NCBI GenBank assembly: GCA_037145635.1
Contig: JBBCXB010000002.1
Coordinates: 434,001 to 498,000 of the forward strand
Direction: 5' to 3'
Length of the DNA stretch: 64,000 nt
DNA from: JAATFS01 sp037145635
GTDB taxonomy: Bacteria; Pseudomonadota; Gammaproteobacteria; Xanthomonadales; Xanthomonadaceae
Shown here: positions 50,528 to 63,575 of the stretch, one piece after another
Numbering within the stretch: the first letter of the stretch is position 1
Layout: each line of letters opens with the position of its first letter
Made by a program: the position numbers and the translations under genes
Notes under the pieces: generated by a model
Told to the model about the DNA's origin: nothing
The model's input: the letters and a program-made list of their open reading frames with translations, nothing else
Databases searched by the model: none

Positions 50528-51292
50528 ATGCGACTGACCCCCCTGCCCGCATTCGAGGACAACTACATCTGGACGCTGGTCGCCGACGACGGGTCCGCGA
50601 TCGTGGTCGATCCGGGGCAGGCCGAACCGGTGGAGGCCGCCGCCGCACAAGGGCTGCGGCCGGTCGCGATCCTGCTGACCCACCACCACGCCGACCACAT
50701 CGGCGGGGTGGCGCGCCTGCAGGCACGCTGGCCGGAGGTTCAGGTCCACGCGCCGCATGACGAGCGCATCGGCGTGGCCTGCGAGCGCGTGGCCGACGGC
50801 GCGACCGTTTCCGCGCTGGGCCAGCGCTTCGATGTTCTCGCAGTGCCGGGCCATACCCGCAGCCACGTCGCCTTCGCCGGACGCTCGCATCTGTTCAGCG
50901 GCGATACCTTGTTCAGCCTGGGCTGTGGACGGATGTTCGAAGGTACGCCACCGCAGATGCTGGACTCGCTGCGGCGCCTGGCCACCCTGCCGGGCGAGAC
51001 CCTCGTGTGTTGCGGCCACGAGTACACCCTGTCCAATGCGGCCTTCGCGCTGCACGTAGATCCCGCCAACGCTGCATTGCAGCGCCGTCAACAGGAAGCC
51101 CAGGCCATGCGTCACGCAGCCCGTCCTACCCTGCCGATTTCGCTCAAGAGTGAACTGGCCACCAATCCGTTCCTGCGCACGGATGCCCCCGAGATCCGCG
51201 CTGCGGTCGCGCGCCGCCTGCAGCGCGCACCCATCGACGAAGTAGAGGTTTTCGCCGAACTTCGGCGCTGGAAGGACGAATTTCGCGCATGA
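50528..51292 (+). CDS. gloB: Hydroxyacylglutathione hydrolase (glyoxalase II)
   Basis: The 254-residue product has the THHHADH motif (H52, H54, D56, H57), GHTRSH, FSGDTLF and CCGHEYT, and the C-terminal domain of glyoxalase II. It hydrolyses S-lactoylglutathione. Confidence 0.95.
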   Translation: MRLTPLPAFEDNYIWTLVADDGSAIVVDPGQAEPVEAAAAQGLRPVAILLTHHHADHIGGVARLQARWPEVQVHAPHDERIGVACERVADGATVSALGQRFDVLAVPGHTRSHVAFAGRSHLFSGDTLFSLGCGRMFEGTPPQMLDSLRRLATLPGETLVCCGHEYTLSNAAFALHVDPANAALQRRQQEAQAMRHAARPTLPISLKSELATNPFLRTDAPEIRAAVARRLQRAPIDEVEVFAELRRWKDEFRA

Positions 51293-52476
51293 GGCGGTTG
51301 CTACTCGGGCTCGTGGCCGCCTTGCCGGCCACGCTGCCCACCGCCTCCGCCGATGCCGCCGCTTCCTTTACTCCCCCGCTGGCCGCGCCGACCACCGACA
51401 CCGGCAACGACGCGCCCGCCACCCGCAACGGGCGCGAGATCTTCTCCGACTTCCTGGCCGGCCGCGCCGACCCGGGCTGCGACAGCGAGCAGAGCAGCCC
51501 GCGCTGGGAACAGCATTTCTCGCGCGCCCCAACCCGGCTGGCCGACGACGATCAGGACGTGCTGCCGCTGTTCGGCTACGTGGTCGACGAGCTGCGCGAC
51601 GCCGGCCTGCCCACCGAGTTCGCGCTGATCCCGTTCGTGGAGAGCGGCTACCGCCCCGCGGCCCGCAACGGCAACGGCCCGGCCGGCCTTTGGCAGTTCA
51701 TCGCCACTACCGCGCGCAACCATCAGGTTCCGGTCACCGGCCAGTACGACGGCCGGCTCTCGGCGGTGGACTCGACCACTGCGGCGGTGCGCTACCTGAA
51801 GACCCTTTACGGCATGTTCGGCGGTGACTGGCGGCTGGCGATGATGGCGTACAACGCCGGCGAGTACCGGGTGCTGCAGTCGATGCGCCGGGCCGGCATG
51901 AACGCGCAGAACGCCGAGCCGGACAAGCTGCCCGGCCTGTCGCCGGTGACCTACCAGTACGTCGAGAAGCTGCACGCCCTGAGCTGCGTGCTGGACCACG
52001 CGCAGTCCCGCGGCGGCCTGCTGACCTCGCTCGACCGCTCGGTGCCGGTGCTGACCGAGCATGCGCTGCCGGCCGGCACCAGCCTGGCCAGCTGGGCCGG
52101 CCAGCAGGCGCTGGAACCGGACATGGTGGCCCGCCTCAATCCGGCGCTCGGGCGCAACGCCCCGGCCGGCACGCGCAGCGTGCTGGCGCCGGCGGTCAGC
52201 GGCGATGCCGCGGCCGGCAGCGATGCGATCGCGCGAGCGACGCCGTCCCGGAACGAGGCGGCCGCCGCGCCGCTGCCCGAAGTCACCCGCGTGGCCGTGG
52301 ACGACACGCCTGCGCGCAAGCGCGCGCGCACCCACACCGTCCGCAACGGCGAATCCGCCTGGACCATCGCCAAGCGCTACGGCATCACCGTCGCCACGCT
52401 GCTGTCCAACAACGGCCTGGACAAGCGCGCGGTGCTGAAGCCGGGCATGGTGCTGGCCTTCGACGAATCGCACTGA
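51289..52476 (+). CDS. mltD: Membrane-bound lytic murein transglycosylase D-like protein
   Basis: The 395-residue product has an N-terminal signal, an SLT domain with the catalytic E118 (IPFVESGYRP), GLWQFIATTAR and MMAYNAGEYRV, and one C-terminal LysM domain at about 345-391 (THTVRNGESAWTIAKRYG). No lipobox cysteine is seen, so it may be periplasmic. Its ATG overlaps the gloB stop by four bases. Confidence 0.9.
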   Translation: MRRLLLGLVAALPATLPTASADAAASFTPPLAAPTTDTGNDAPATRNGREIFSDFLAGRADPGCDSEQSSPRWEQHFSRAPTRLADDDQDVLPLFGYVVDELRDAGLPTEFALIPFVESGYRPAARNGNGPAGLWQFIATTARNHQVPVTGQYDGRLSAVDSTTAAVRYLKTLYGMFGGDWRLAMMAYNAGEYRVLQSMRRAGMNAQNAEPDKLPGLSPVTYQYVEKLHALSCVLDHAQSRGGLLTSLDRSVPVLTEHALPAGTSLASWAGQQALEPDMVARLNPALGRNAPAGTRSVLAPAVSGDAAAGSDAIARATPSRNEAAAAPLPEVTRVAVDDTPARKRARTHTVRNGESAWTIAKRYGITVATLLSNNGLDKRAVLKPGMVLAFDESH

Positions 52477-52940
52477 CGCCCGGCGCCGGCCCGCGGACGC
52501 GGGCCGGCGAGCGCGGCCGCCCTTTCCTGGACTGATCCGGAAAACCGCATCGAGCAGCCACTGCGCCGAAGCCGCGGTGTGCTGCGTCCTCGCCTGAACG
52601 ATGCGGAGGATGGCCGGCGCGGACCGCGCATGCGTCTCGCCGGACGCCATTCGTCGCCGTACCCGACCCTTAGCGAACGGGCACCGCATCGGTGATCCCA
52701 TGCCTGGCGGGCCCGGGCAGGCATGACAGGGCAGATCCCGCGGCGCCAGCCGTCTTCCGGAACGACCCGAGCCCTGTACCTGGGACTTCGAGCCCTGCGG
52801 AAGGCGGCCCGCTTTGCATGCCCTCGTCGGCGCAGGCGAGGCGACTGCCCGCCACCGCATTCCGCTCAACGTTCGGCGCCCTCGCCTCCCCGGCGCAGGG
52901 TCGACGCCGCCGGCTCCCGCGGCCCTCGTCAGACAGCCCC
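52477..52940. other. 464-base intergenic stretch, no gene seen
   Basis: A strong 11-bp hairpin CGCCGGCCCGC/GCGGGCCGGCG lies at 52484-52509, just after mltD, without a T-tract. I find no supported coding sequence in the rest. Confidence 0.5.
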
Positions 52941-52947
52941 CAAGCAA

Positions 52948-52977
52948 AAGGCCCGGCGTCTCCGCCGGGCCTTCGCC
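52948..52977 (-). terminator. Terminator downstream of ppiD
   Basis: AAGGCCCGGCG and CGCCGGGCCTT form an 11-bp stem with a TCTC loop; on the minus strand TTTTGC follows. It lies about 25 bases after the ppiD stop. Confidence 0.75.
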
Positions 52978-53001
52978 TTCAGTGCAATGCCGGACCGCCG
53001 C

Positions 53002-54972
53002 TCAGAGCTGCGATTCCTCGATCGTGACCTTGAAGCGCTTGCGCATCGCGTCCACGTAGGCGCGCGCCGCCGAGCCACCGTCGATCTGGCTCAGCTGCTC
53101 GCGCAGCATGCCCTGCTGCTCGGCCGGGACCTGCGAGGCATCGCCCGGCGTCACCTTGGTCACTACGAACACGCCGAAGCGGCCGTCGTTGAGTTCCACC
53201 TTGCCCACCGACGGCTTGCCTGCGGCCGGCGCCGGGGCGCTGAAGATGGCGCGGTTGGCGGCCGGCGTCGGCACCGGCGCGGTACGCGGCAGGCCCGGGA
53301 TCGGGCTCACCTGCAGCTTCTCCGCCGACGCCAGCGCCTGCAGCTTCTCGCCCTTCTGCAGGCGCGCGACCAGCGCGTCGGCGGCCTTGGCGGCGGCCTT
53401 CTCGCTGCGGTCGGCGCGCACGGCCGCGATGACGCGGTCGCGCACCTTGTCCAGCGGCAGCGCCTGCTCGGCGGTGTGCTGGGTCACGCGCAGCATCACG
53501 CTGTGGTTCGGCGCCAGCTCGATCGGATCGCTCACGGTGCCATCCTGCACCAGCGTGTCGGAGAACGCCGCACGCAGCACCGCCGGGTTGGCGGCCACGC
53601 CGCTGGCGTTGTCACGCGAGAACGGCCCGAGCGTCTGCACCGGCAGACCGACCTCCTTGGCCGCCGGCGCGAGCGCGGTCGGGTTCTTGTAGACCAGGTC
53701 GACCAGCTTGCCGCTCAGGTCGCCATAGGCCTTCTCGTTGTCGCTCTTGAGCTGCTCGGCGGCCAGCTGGTCGCGTACCTGCTCGAAGGACTTGCCCTGC
53801 CCGCCCTTGAGCTCGCGCAGCTTGATCACGTGATAGCCGAACTCGCTCTTGACCGGACCGACCACGTCGCCGGCCTTCATCGCGAACAGCGCGTCCTCGA
53901 ACGGCTTGACCATCGTGCCCTTCTCGACCCAGCCCAGGTCGCCGCCCGAGGCCTTGGAGCCAGGGTCCTGCGAACTGGCCTTGGCCAGCGCCGCGAAATC
54001 GGCCCCGGGCTTCTTGGCCTCGGCCGCGAGCTGGGAGGCCTTGGCTTCGGCCGCCTTCTGCGAAGCCGCGTCCTTGCCGGCGGTGATCAGGATGTGCGAC
54101 GCCAGGCGCTGCTCGGCCTCGGTGAAGCGCGACTTCTCGTCCTCGTAGCGCTTGCGCAGCGTGGCCTCGTCGGCGGCCTTGGCCGGCGGCAGGCTGGCCG
54201 CGTTCAACTCGACGTACTCGATCGCAACCGACTCCGGCTGGCGGAACGCGCTGGCGTGCGTGTCGTACCACTGCTTGGCCTGGGCATCGGAGACCGGCGC
54301 GGTGTCGGGCGCCACCGCCGGCAGCAGCGCCAGTTCGACGTCGCGGGTCTCGCCCATCAGCTTGAGCATGCGCTCGAACTCGGTCTTGGTAGTGAAGCCG
54401 GACTCGGCGATCGCGGTCGGCAGCAGCGACTGCTGCAGGCTGTCGCGCACCAGCGTGTCGAACATCTGCGGCGTGCGCGGCGGGGTGCCCTGCGCCAGCG
54501 CCATGCGGTACTGGTCGCTGTTGAACTTGCCGTCGACCTGGAACGCGGGGATGTTGGCGATGTAGTCGCGCACCGCCGCATCGCCGACCACCACGCCGGC
54601 GTCCTCGGCGGCCAGGCGCACGACCTGCTCGTCGATCAGCTGGTCGAGCGTCTTGAGCTTGTTGTCCTTGGCCTCGAACTCGCGCGAATCGAACGCATCG
54701 CCCTGGCGCTGGCGCTCCTGCATGCGCACCTGCTCGAAGCGCTCGCGGAACTCCTGGGTGCTGATCTCGTGGTGCTGCCACAGCAGCGACACCGGCCACC
54801 ACGACGGCGCGGACTTCCACCACGTCGGCGGCGCCTGCACCTTGGCCACGTTGTTGGCGCCCACGCCACCGAGATAGCTGTTGTCGATGACGAACAGGAA
54901 CGGGATCATCAGCAATCCCAGGATGGCGGTGGCGATCCAGCCGGAGGTCTTGTCGCGGAGTTTCTGCAGCAT
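53002..54972 (-). CDS. ppiD: Periplasmic folding chaperone PpiD
   Basis: The 656-residue product has an N-terminal membrane anchor (about 12-31), a SurA-like N-domain and one parvulin domain at about 290-385 (HILITAGKDA... GGDLGWVEKGTMVKPFEDALF... SEFGYHVIKL). It helps proteins leaving the Sec translocon fold. It lies near hup and lon, as in many gammaproteobacteria. Confidence 0.93.
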   Translation of the reverse strand: MLQKLRDKTSGWIATAILGLLMIPFLFVIDNSYLGGVGANNVAKVQAPPTWWKSAPSWWPVSLLWQHHEISTQEFRERFEQVRMQERQRQGDAFDSREFEAKDNKLKTLDQLIDEQVVRLAAEDAGVVVGDAAVRDYIANIPAFQVDGKFNSDQYRMALAQGTPPRTPQMFDTLVRDSLQQSLLPTAIAESGFTTKTEFERMLKLMGETRDVELALLPAVAPDTAPVSDAQAKQWYDTHASAFRQPESVAIEYVELNAASLPPAKAADEATLRKRYEDEKSRFTEAEQRLASHILITAGKDAASQKAAEAKASQLAAEAKKPGADFAALAKASSQDPGSKASGGDLGWVEKGTMVKPFEDALFAMKAGDVVGPVKSEFGYHVIKLRELKGGQGKSFEQVRDQLAAEQLKSDNEKAYGDLSGKLVDLVYKNPTALAPAAKEVGLPVQTLGPFSRDNASGVAANPAVLRAAFSDTLVQDGTVSDPIELAPNHSVMLRVTQHTAEQALPLDKVRDRVIAAVRADRSEKAAAKAADALVARLQKGEKLQALASAEKLQVSPIPGLPRTAPVPTPAANRAIFSAPAPAAGKPSVGKVELNDGRFGVFVVTKVTPGDASQVPAEQQGMLREQLSQIDGGSAARAYVDAMRKRFKVTIEESQL

Positions 54973-55152
54973 TGGAAATCAAGGCCTGAGGGCGAGCCGC
55001 GCAGTTTAACCCGCTTGGGCGCCGTGCACCCAATCCGGCCGCGGACACTGCGGGCACCGCGCCTGCCGGACGCCCCACCCGAGGACGGTTGCGGATCGCG
55101 CCGGACCCACCGACGCGGATGGCGGACGACCCTTCGCGGCACGCGCAGCGCA

Positions 55153-55187
55153 TAAAAAAAGCCCCCGGCATTGCTGCCGGGGGCTTC
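55153..55187 (-). terminator. Terminator after tRNA-Asp copy 1
   Basis: AAGCCCCCGGCA, a short loop and TGCCGGGGGCTT followed on the minus strand by TTTTTTT form a classical terminator nine bases after the tRNA. Confidence 0.85.
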
Positions 55188-55195
55188 AGTACGAC

Positions 55196-55272
55196 TGGCG
55201 GAGCGGACGGGACTCGAACCCGCGACCTCCGGCGTGACAGGCCAGCATTCTAACCAGCTGAACTACCGCTCC
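55196..55272 (-). tRNA. tRNA-Asp(GTC), copy 1
   Basis: Acceptor GGAGCGG pairs with CCGCTCC. The anticodon stem CTGGC/GCCGG has loop CTGTCAC (anticodon GTC). CCA is encoded. It is identical to the copy 180 bases to the right. Confidence 0.96.
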
Positions 55273-55341
55273 GCTTTGAAACTGAAAACCTAAATCGTGT
55301 TGCATTCCCCGTGGCGGGCCTGCGCCTGCCTTGGAGATAAC

Positions 55342-55369
55342 GAAGCCCCCGATTTCTCAGGGGCTTCGG
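55342..55369 (-). terminator. Hairpin between the two tRNA-Asp genes
   Basis: CGAAGCCCC and GGGGCTTCG form a 9-bp stem with a 10-base loop. It has no strong T-tract, so it may be a processing or partial termination site. Confidence 0.4.
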
Positions 55370-55375
55370 CGTTAC

Positions 55376-55452
55376 TGGCGGAGCGGACGGGACTCGAACC
55401 CGCGACCTCCGGCGTGACAGGCCAGCATTCTAACCAGCTGAACTACCGCTCC
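55376..55452 (-). tRNA. tRNA-Asp(GTC), copy 2
   Basis: It is identical in sequence to copy 1 at 55196, including CCA. The 180-base spacing and matching flanks suggest a tandem duplication. Confidence 0.96.
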
Positions 55453-55479
55453 GCGCTTGAAACCTTTGCCATGGTGCTT

Positions 55480-55554
55480 TGGTGGGTGCTGAGGGTTTCG
55501 AACCCCCGACCCTCTCCGTGTAAGGGAGACGCTCTACCGCTGAGCTAAGCACCC
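55480..55554 (-). tRNA. tRNA-Val(TAC)
   Basis: Acceptor GGGTGCT pairs with AGCACCC. The anticodon stem TCTCC/GGAGA has loop CTTACAC (anticodon TAC). CCA is encoded. It lies 11 bases from the hup stop codon. Confidence 0.96.
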
Positions 55555-55565
55555 TAGCGAGTCGA

Positions 55566-55838
55566 TTAGTTTACGGCATCCTTCAGCGCTTTACCAGCCT
55601 TGAAGGCAGGATTCTTCGAAGCAGCGATCTTGATGGTGTCGCCGGTCTTCGGGTTGCGGCCGGTGCGCTCGGCGCGCTCGCGGACCTGGAACGTGCCGAA
55701 GCCGACCAGGGTCACGGCTTCGCCCTTCTTGAGGGCCTTGGTAATCTCGTTCACAACCGCGTCGACAGCGCGGCCGGCTTCGGCCTTGGAGATGTCAGCG
55801 GTAGCGGCAACGCCGTCGATCAATTCGGTTTTATTCAT
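55566..55838 (-). CDS. hup: DNA-binding protein HU
   Basis: The 90-residue product begins MNKTELIDGVAATADISK and has the DNA-binding arm TGRNPKTGDTIKIAASKNPAFKAGK. It is a dimeric nucleoid protein that bends DNA. It follows lon, the common hupB position. Confidence 0.96.
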   Translation of the reverse strand: MNKTELIDGVAATADISKAEAGRAVDAVVNEITKALKKGEAVTLVGFGTFQVRERAERTGRNPKTGDTIKIAASKNPAFKAGKALKDAVN

Positions 55839-56053
55839 TCTTGGAACTCCGTTTGCGGTCAACACGCCGCGGAATGGACACGTCGGACGCCTTGCCCGTG
55901 GGGCAGAGTCCGACAACATTTTTTTCGCTCGACGCATCGCACTTTCTGCGCCCGCGAGTCGTGCATTTATACCAGCGCCCCCCCGCACGCGCAAGCCAAA
56001 ACCCAATAACGACGCGGGTTTTGGCCTGTTTTGCGTGGGAAGGATTCAGGCGT

Positions 56054-58516
<2,463 letters not shown>

Positions 58517-58557
58517 GGGCGCTCCGCAGGAAAGTGGGGATTGCAGGCATAGAAATG

Positions 58558-58584
58558 CCGATGGCCCCGTTATGGGGCCATCGG
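58558..58584 (-). terminator. Hairpin between clpX and lon
   Basis: CCGATGGCCCC and GGGGCCATCGG form a perfect 11-bp stem with a 5-base loop, about 40 bases before the lon start. It is probably a terminator or attenuator for clpX-lon readthrough. Confidence 0.5.
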
Positions 58585-58661
58585 CGAGGGGTTGCAAGAG
58601 GATTCTGTAACCCCTTTAGGCGTCAGGGGGTTAGCGGATTCCCCGAGCCCGCTGAACGGGC

Positions 58662-59948
<1,287 letters not shown>

Positions 59949-60074
59949 GCTTCCGTTACCCAGTTGCCCCACCCGATGCACGGGGGTTCGATTTCGAGAA
60001 TAGCACAGGGTCGGGAGGACACCAGCCCATACCCGACCCTGCAAAAATGTCCTGACTTTTCAGCCACTTGAAGA

Positions 60075-60701
60075 TCAGGACGGCTGGATCGACTCGTCCG
60101 GACGACGCTCCAGCACCTGATCGACCAGGCCATAGGCCTGCGCGTCGACCGCGCTCTTGAAGTTGTCGCGCTCGGTGTCGCGCGCGATCGTCTCCAGCGA
60201 CTGGCCGGTGTGCTTGGCCAGGATCTCGTTCAGGCGCGAGCGCAGGGTCAGGATCTCGCGGGCATGGATGTCGATGTCCGTGGCCTGGCCCTGGAAGCCG
60301 CCCAGCGGCTGGTGGATCATCACCCGCGAGTTCGGCAGCGCATAGCGCTTGCCGGCCGCGCCGGCCGCCAGCAGCAGCGCGCCCATCGAGGCGGCCTGGC
60401 CGATGCAGGTGGTGCTGACGTCCGGCTTGATGTACTGCATGGTGTCGTAGATCGCCATGCCGGCCGTGACCACGCCGCCGGGCGAGTTGATGTAGATGCT
60501 GATCTCCTTCTCCGGGTTCTCCGACTCCAGGAACAGCAGCTGGGCCACGACCACGTTGGCCATGTGGTCGTCGATCGGGCCGACCAGGAAGATCAGGCGT
60601 TCCTTCAGCAGGCGCGAATAGATGTCGTACGCGCGCTCGCCGCGGCTGGTCTGCTCGACCACCATCGGCACCAGGTTCAGGGCTTTGGTCTCAATGCTCA
60701 T
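60075..60701 (-). CDS. clpP: ATP-dependent Clp protease proteolytic subunit
   Basis: The 208-residue product has the catalytic triad S105 (GQAASMGA), H130 (MIHQPLGG) and D179 (TERDNF). It forms the two-ring proteolytic chamber with ClpX. Confidence 0.96.
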   Translation of the reverse strand: MSIETKALNLVPMVVEQTSRGERAYDIYSRLLKERLIFLVGPIDDHMANVVVAQLLFLESENPEKEISIYINSPGGVVTAGMAIYDTMQYIKPDVSTTCIGQAASMGALLLAAGAAGKRYALPNSRVMIHQPLGGFQGQATDIDIHAREILTLRSRLNEILAKHTGQSLETIARDTERDNFKSAVDAQAYGLVDQVLERRPDESIQPS

Positions 60702-60791
60702 CGGTCTTCCTGTTGTGGCCCCGGCTGAGCCGGCGCCCGCTTGTTTGGAAGCCCGCCCCCGGAGGGTCGGGCTCGGTGGGAAGTCGCCGGC

Positions 60792-62087
60792 TTACGGACG
60801 GATCGCTTCCTGGAACGACAGCGGCTGCTCGGTGTGCTGGGCGCGCTCGGCGATCCAGTCGATCACCTGCTCTTCCATCACGCGGCTCTGCAGCCCTCCC
60901 ATCAACTGGGGATCGTTACGGTACATCTCAATGACCTGTTCCGGCTCCTCGTAGGTCGAGGCGATCAGGCGCAGCGTCTCGCTGACGCGCTTGGGGTCCA
61001 GGCGCAGCTCGTTGCGGCGCGCGACCTCGCCGACCAGCAGGCCGACCAGCACGCGCTTGCCGGCCGCATCCATGAAGCCCTGGTGGGCGTCGGCGGGCAC
61101 CTCGCCCGGGTTGCGGCCGCTGCGGCGGACCTGCTCCACCTGCTGCGACAGCATCGAGCGGGCCTCGTTCTCGACCAGGCGCGGCGGCAGCTCGACGTGC
61201 GCGTAGGCGGCGATCAGCTGCTCGCCGACTTCCCGACGCAGGCGGTTCATCAGCGCGCCCTTGAGCTCGCGCTCCAGGTTGGTGCGGATGTCGGCGCGGA
61301 ACTGCTCCGCATCCCCGCTCTTCACGCCGAAGCTCTTGATGAACTCCTTGTCCACGTCCGGCAGCACCGGCTCGGAGACCTCGACCGCCTTGACGTGCAC
61401 CTGCACGGTCTTGCCCGCCAGCTGCGGCACCCGCCACTCGGCCGGGAAATCGACGCTGAGGGTCTTCTCCCCGCCCTTGGCCAGGCCTTCCAGGCCCTGC
61501 TCGATCTGCTCGAACATCACGCCCGAGCCCAGCACGCTGCCGCCGCTCTCCACGCCCTCGGCGGGCAGCCGCTCCTCGCCGGCCTGCGACCAGGTCTCCA
61601 GGGCCACCAGGTCGCCGGCCTTGGCGCCGCGCTCGACCGGGTTCCAGGTACGGCGCTGCAGGCGCAGGTTCTCGATCATCTGGTCGATGTCGGCGTCGGT
61701 GACGTCCGCGGTGTGGCGGGTGACGTTCAGCGCGGCGACGTCGATGTCGCCGAAGTCCGGCACCACTTCGAAGGTGGCCACGAAGTCCAGGTCACCGTCG
61801 CCGGCCCGGTCGATCCGGGGATTGCCCGCCAGGCGCAGCGCGTGCTCGCGCACGGCCGAATCGAAGGTCTCGCGCAGCAGGCCGTCCAGCGCCTCGGCAC
61901 GCACCTGCTGGCCGTAGCGCTGCTGGATCACCTTGGCCGGCACCTTGCCCGGGCGGAAACCCTTGATGCGCACGGTCTGCGCGATCTCGCGCAGGCGGCC
62001 GCCCACGTGGGTCTCCAGGCGCTCTTCAGGCAGCGAGAAGGTCAGTCGGCGTTCCAGGTTGCCGGTGGATTCGATCGAAGCTTGCAT
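60792..62087 (-). CDS. tig: Trigger factor
   Basis: The 431-residue product has the ribosome-docking signature in GFRPGKVPAKVIQQRYG near residues 43-59, an FKBP-like domain at about 160-245 and a long helical C-terminal domain. It is the ribosome-bound folding chaperone. It leads the tig-clpP-clpX-lon series. Confidence 0.95.
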   Translation of the reverse strand: MQASIESTGNLERRLTFSLPEERLETHVGGRLREIAQTVRIKGFRPGKVPAKVIQQRYGQQVRAEALDGLLRETFDSAVREHALRLAGNPRIDRAGDGDLDFVATFEVVPDFGDIDVAALNVTRHTADVTDADIDQMIENLRLQRRTWNPVERGAKAGDLVALETWSQAGEERLPAEGVESGGSVLGSGVMFEQIEQGLEGLAKGGEKTLSVDFPAEWRVPQLAGKTVQVHVKAVEVSEPVLPDVDKEFIKSFGVKSGDAEQFRADIRTNLERELKGALMNRLRREVGEQLIAAYAHVELPPRLVENEARSMLSQQVEQVRRSGRNPGEVPADAHQGFMDAAGKRVLVGLLVGEVARRNELRLDPKRVSETLRLIASTYEEPEQVIEMYRNDPQLMGGLQSRVMEEQVIDWIAERAQHTEQPLSFQEAIRP

Positions 62088-62325
62088 GTTGACTCCTGCC
62101 ACCGACAGCCAGCGGGTCGGCACGATATTGAAGGATGCGGGTTGACCGGGAGGGCTTGGAAACCGCCCGAGCCCTGTAGTTTGGCCGATTACCGCGGTCG
62201 CTGCCAGCGCCGCCCGGGGCGGGACGCGGCGCATGTCGGCACGGCGCGACCCGCGGGGCCGGTCGAGTGCGGCCACCCCGGCCCGCCTGCGCCGGCCGAG
62301 GGCCGTCCCGGCGCGGCCGGGGCCA

Positions 62326-62410
<85 letters not shown>

Positions 62411-63061
62411 GAGGCCGGGGTTGCCCCGCCATTGTTGCAGGGCGGCCCGGAAAGAAAAAGCGCCGCTGCGACAAAGGCCCGGGAACGGCCCGGGCCTGGC
62501 AGGATTGCCGCACGCGGTGGCGCCACGACCGCGGCCCGGCGATGCCGCCTGGTGCCCCGAGGCTCGGCTCCCAGGGCTGACGAGCGGCGCACCGGCACCG
62601 CCACCCAGCACCCCGCGTCGTACCGCGGCCCGGAGCCGGGCGCGATCGGAGGCCGGGGACCGGCCCATCCTAGGCGGCGATCGGAAACACCAGCATCCAG
62701 TCGCGAGCAGGCCACTCGTCGCGCAGGCCCGGGAGGGACGACGGGATTGGGCGAATGCCCGCGAGGCAGCCGGACAGCCACGAAGCAATACACCACGCCA
62801 GCCAGGGCCCGGGCTGCGCTGCGCCGGGAATGTCACGACCGCCCCCTCGGCGCGCAATGCAGTGGCGGCACCGGACTCCGCGCAGGCAAGGCCCGCACCC
62901 GGCATCAGCGCTCCCGCCGCAGGGCGAGCCAGGCCCTCGATCGCTGCGCGCCAGGCATGCGCTGCCGGTGCCGCTGCTGACGGCCAGCAGCGGCGCTACT
63001 GCCTGCCCCCCCCCACTTCCGGCACATGGCGCAATTGCAACAGCGCTTTTACATTTTGGCC
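62411..63061. other. 651-base intergenic stretch, no gene seen
   Basis: Open frames on both strands look like GC-driven shadows. A GGCCCGGG/CCCGGGCC hairpin with a 5-base loop lies at 62477-62497. The segment before the MarR start has an AT-richer patch (TTTTACATTTTGG) that could hold its promoter. Confidence 0.5.
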
Positions 63062-63550
63062 ATGAACCCGCCACCCCCTACCCTCGGCACCCTGGTCCGG
63101 CACTTGATCGAGCTGCTGGACGGCGACCTCGAAGCGGTCTACGCGGCCTCCGGGCTGGCCTGGCGGCCGCGCTACACGCCGGTGTTGCGCGTGCTCATGC
63201 GGCTGGGCCCCGTATCCATCAAGGTGCTGGCGCAGGAGATCGGCATCACCCACTCGGCAGCCAGCCAGACCGTGGCGCAGATGGCCGGGCAACGCCTGGT
63301 CGCCTTGAAGCCGGGGGCAGATGCGCGCGAGCGCATCGTGGCGCTCAGCGCCAGGACCCGCCGCATGGTGCCGGCCCTGCAGCAGCAATGGGCCGCGACC
63401 CATGCGGCAGCCGCGCAACTCGACGCCGAGCTGTCCGTCCCGCTTTCCGCGGTGCTTGCCGAAGCCATTGCCGCACTGAACCGGCGATCGTTCGCAGCCC
63501 GCATCGCCGCCGCGGCAAGTGCCGCATCCGTCGACACCCCCGCTCCATAG
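63062..63550 (+). CDS. MarR family transcriptional regulator
   Basis: The 162-residue product has a winged-helix region with RYTPVLRVLMRLGPVSIKVLAQEIGITHSAASQTVAQMAGQRLV, typical of MarR, and an Ala-rich C-terminal dimerization helix. The ATG at 63062 was chosen over 63026 for a better match to family length. It probably controls the membrane protein gene that follows after 25 bases. Confidence 0.85.
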   Translation: MNPPPPTLGTLVRHLIELLDGDLEAVYAASGLAWRPRYTPVLRVLMRLGPVSIKVLAQEIGITHSAASQTVAQMAGQRLVALKPGADARERIVALSARTRRMVPALQQQWAATHAAAAQLDAELSVPLSAVLAEAIAALNRRSFAARIAAAASAASVDTPAP

Positions 63551-63575
63551 CCGCAGCACCCACGAGGAATCGCAC

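Noticed and set aside
52723..55155. 810-codon open frame on the plus strand
   Set aside because: It is antisense to ppiD with no recognisable domain.
62432..62980. 182-codon open frame between tRNA-Leu and the MarR gene
   Set aside because: Its composition is Arg/Gly/Ala/Pro-rich, without domain or start signal, and other frames there are equally open.
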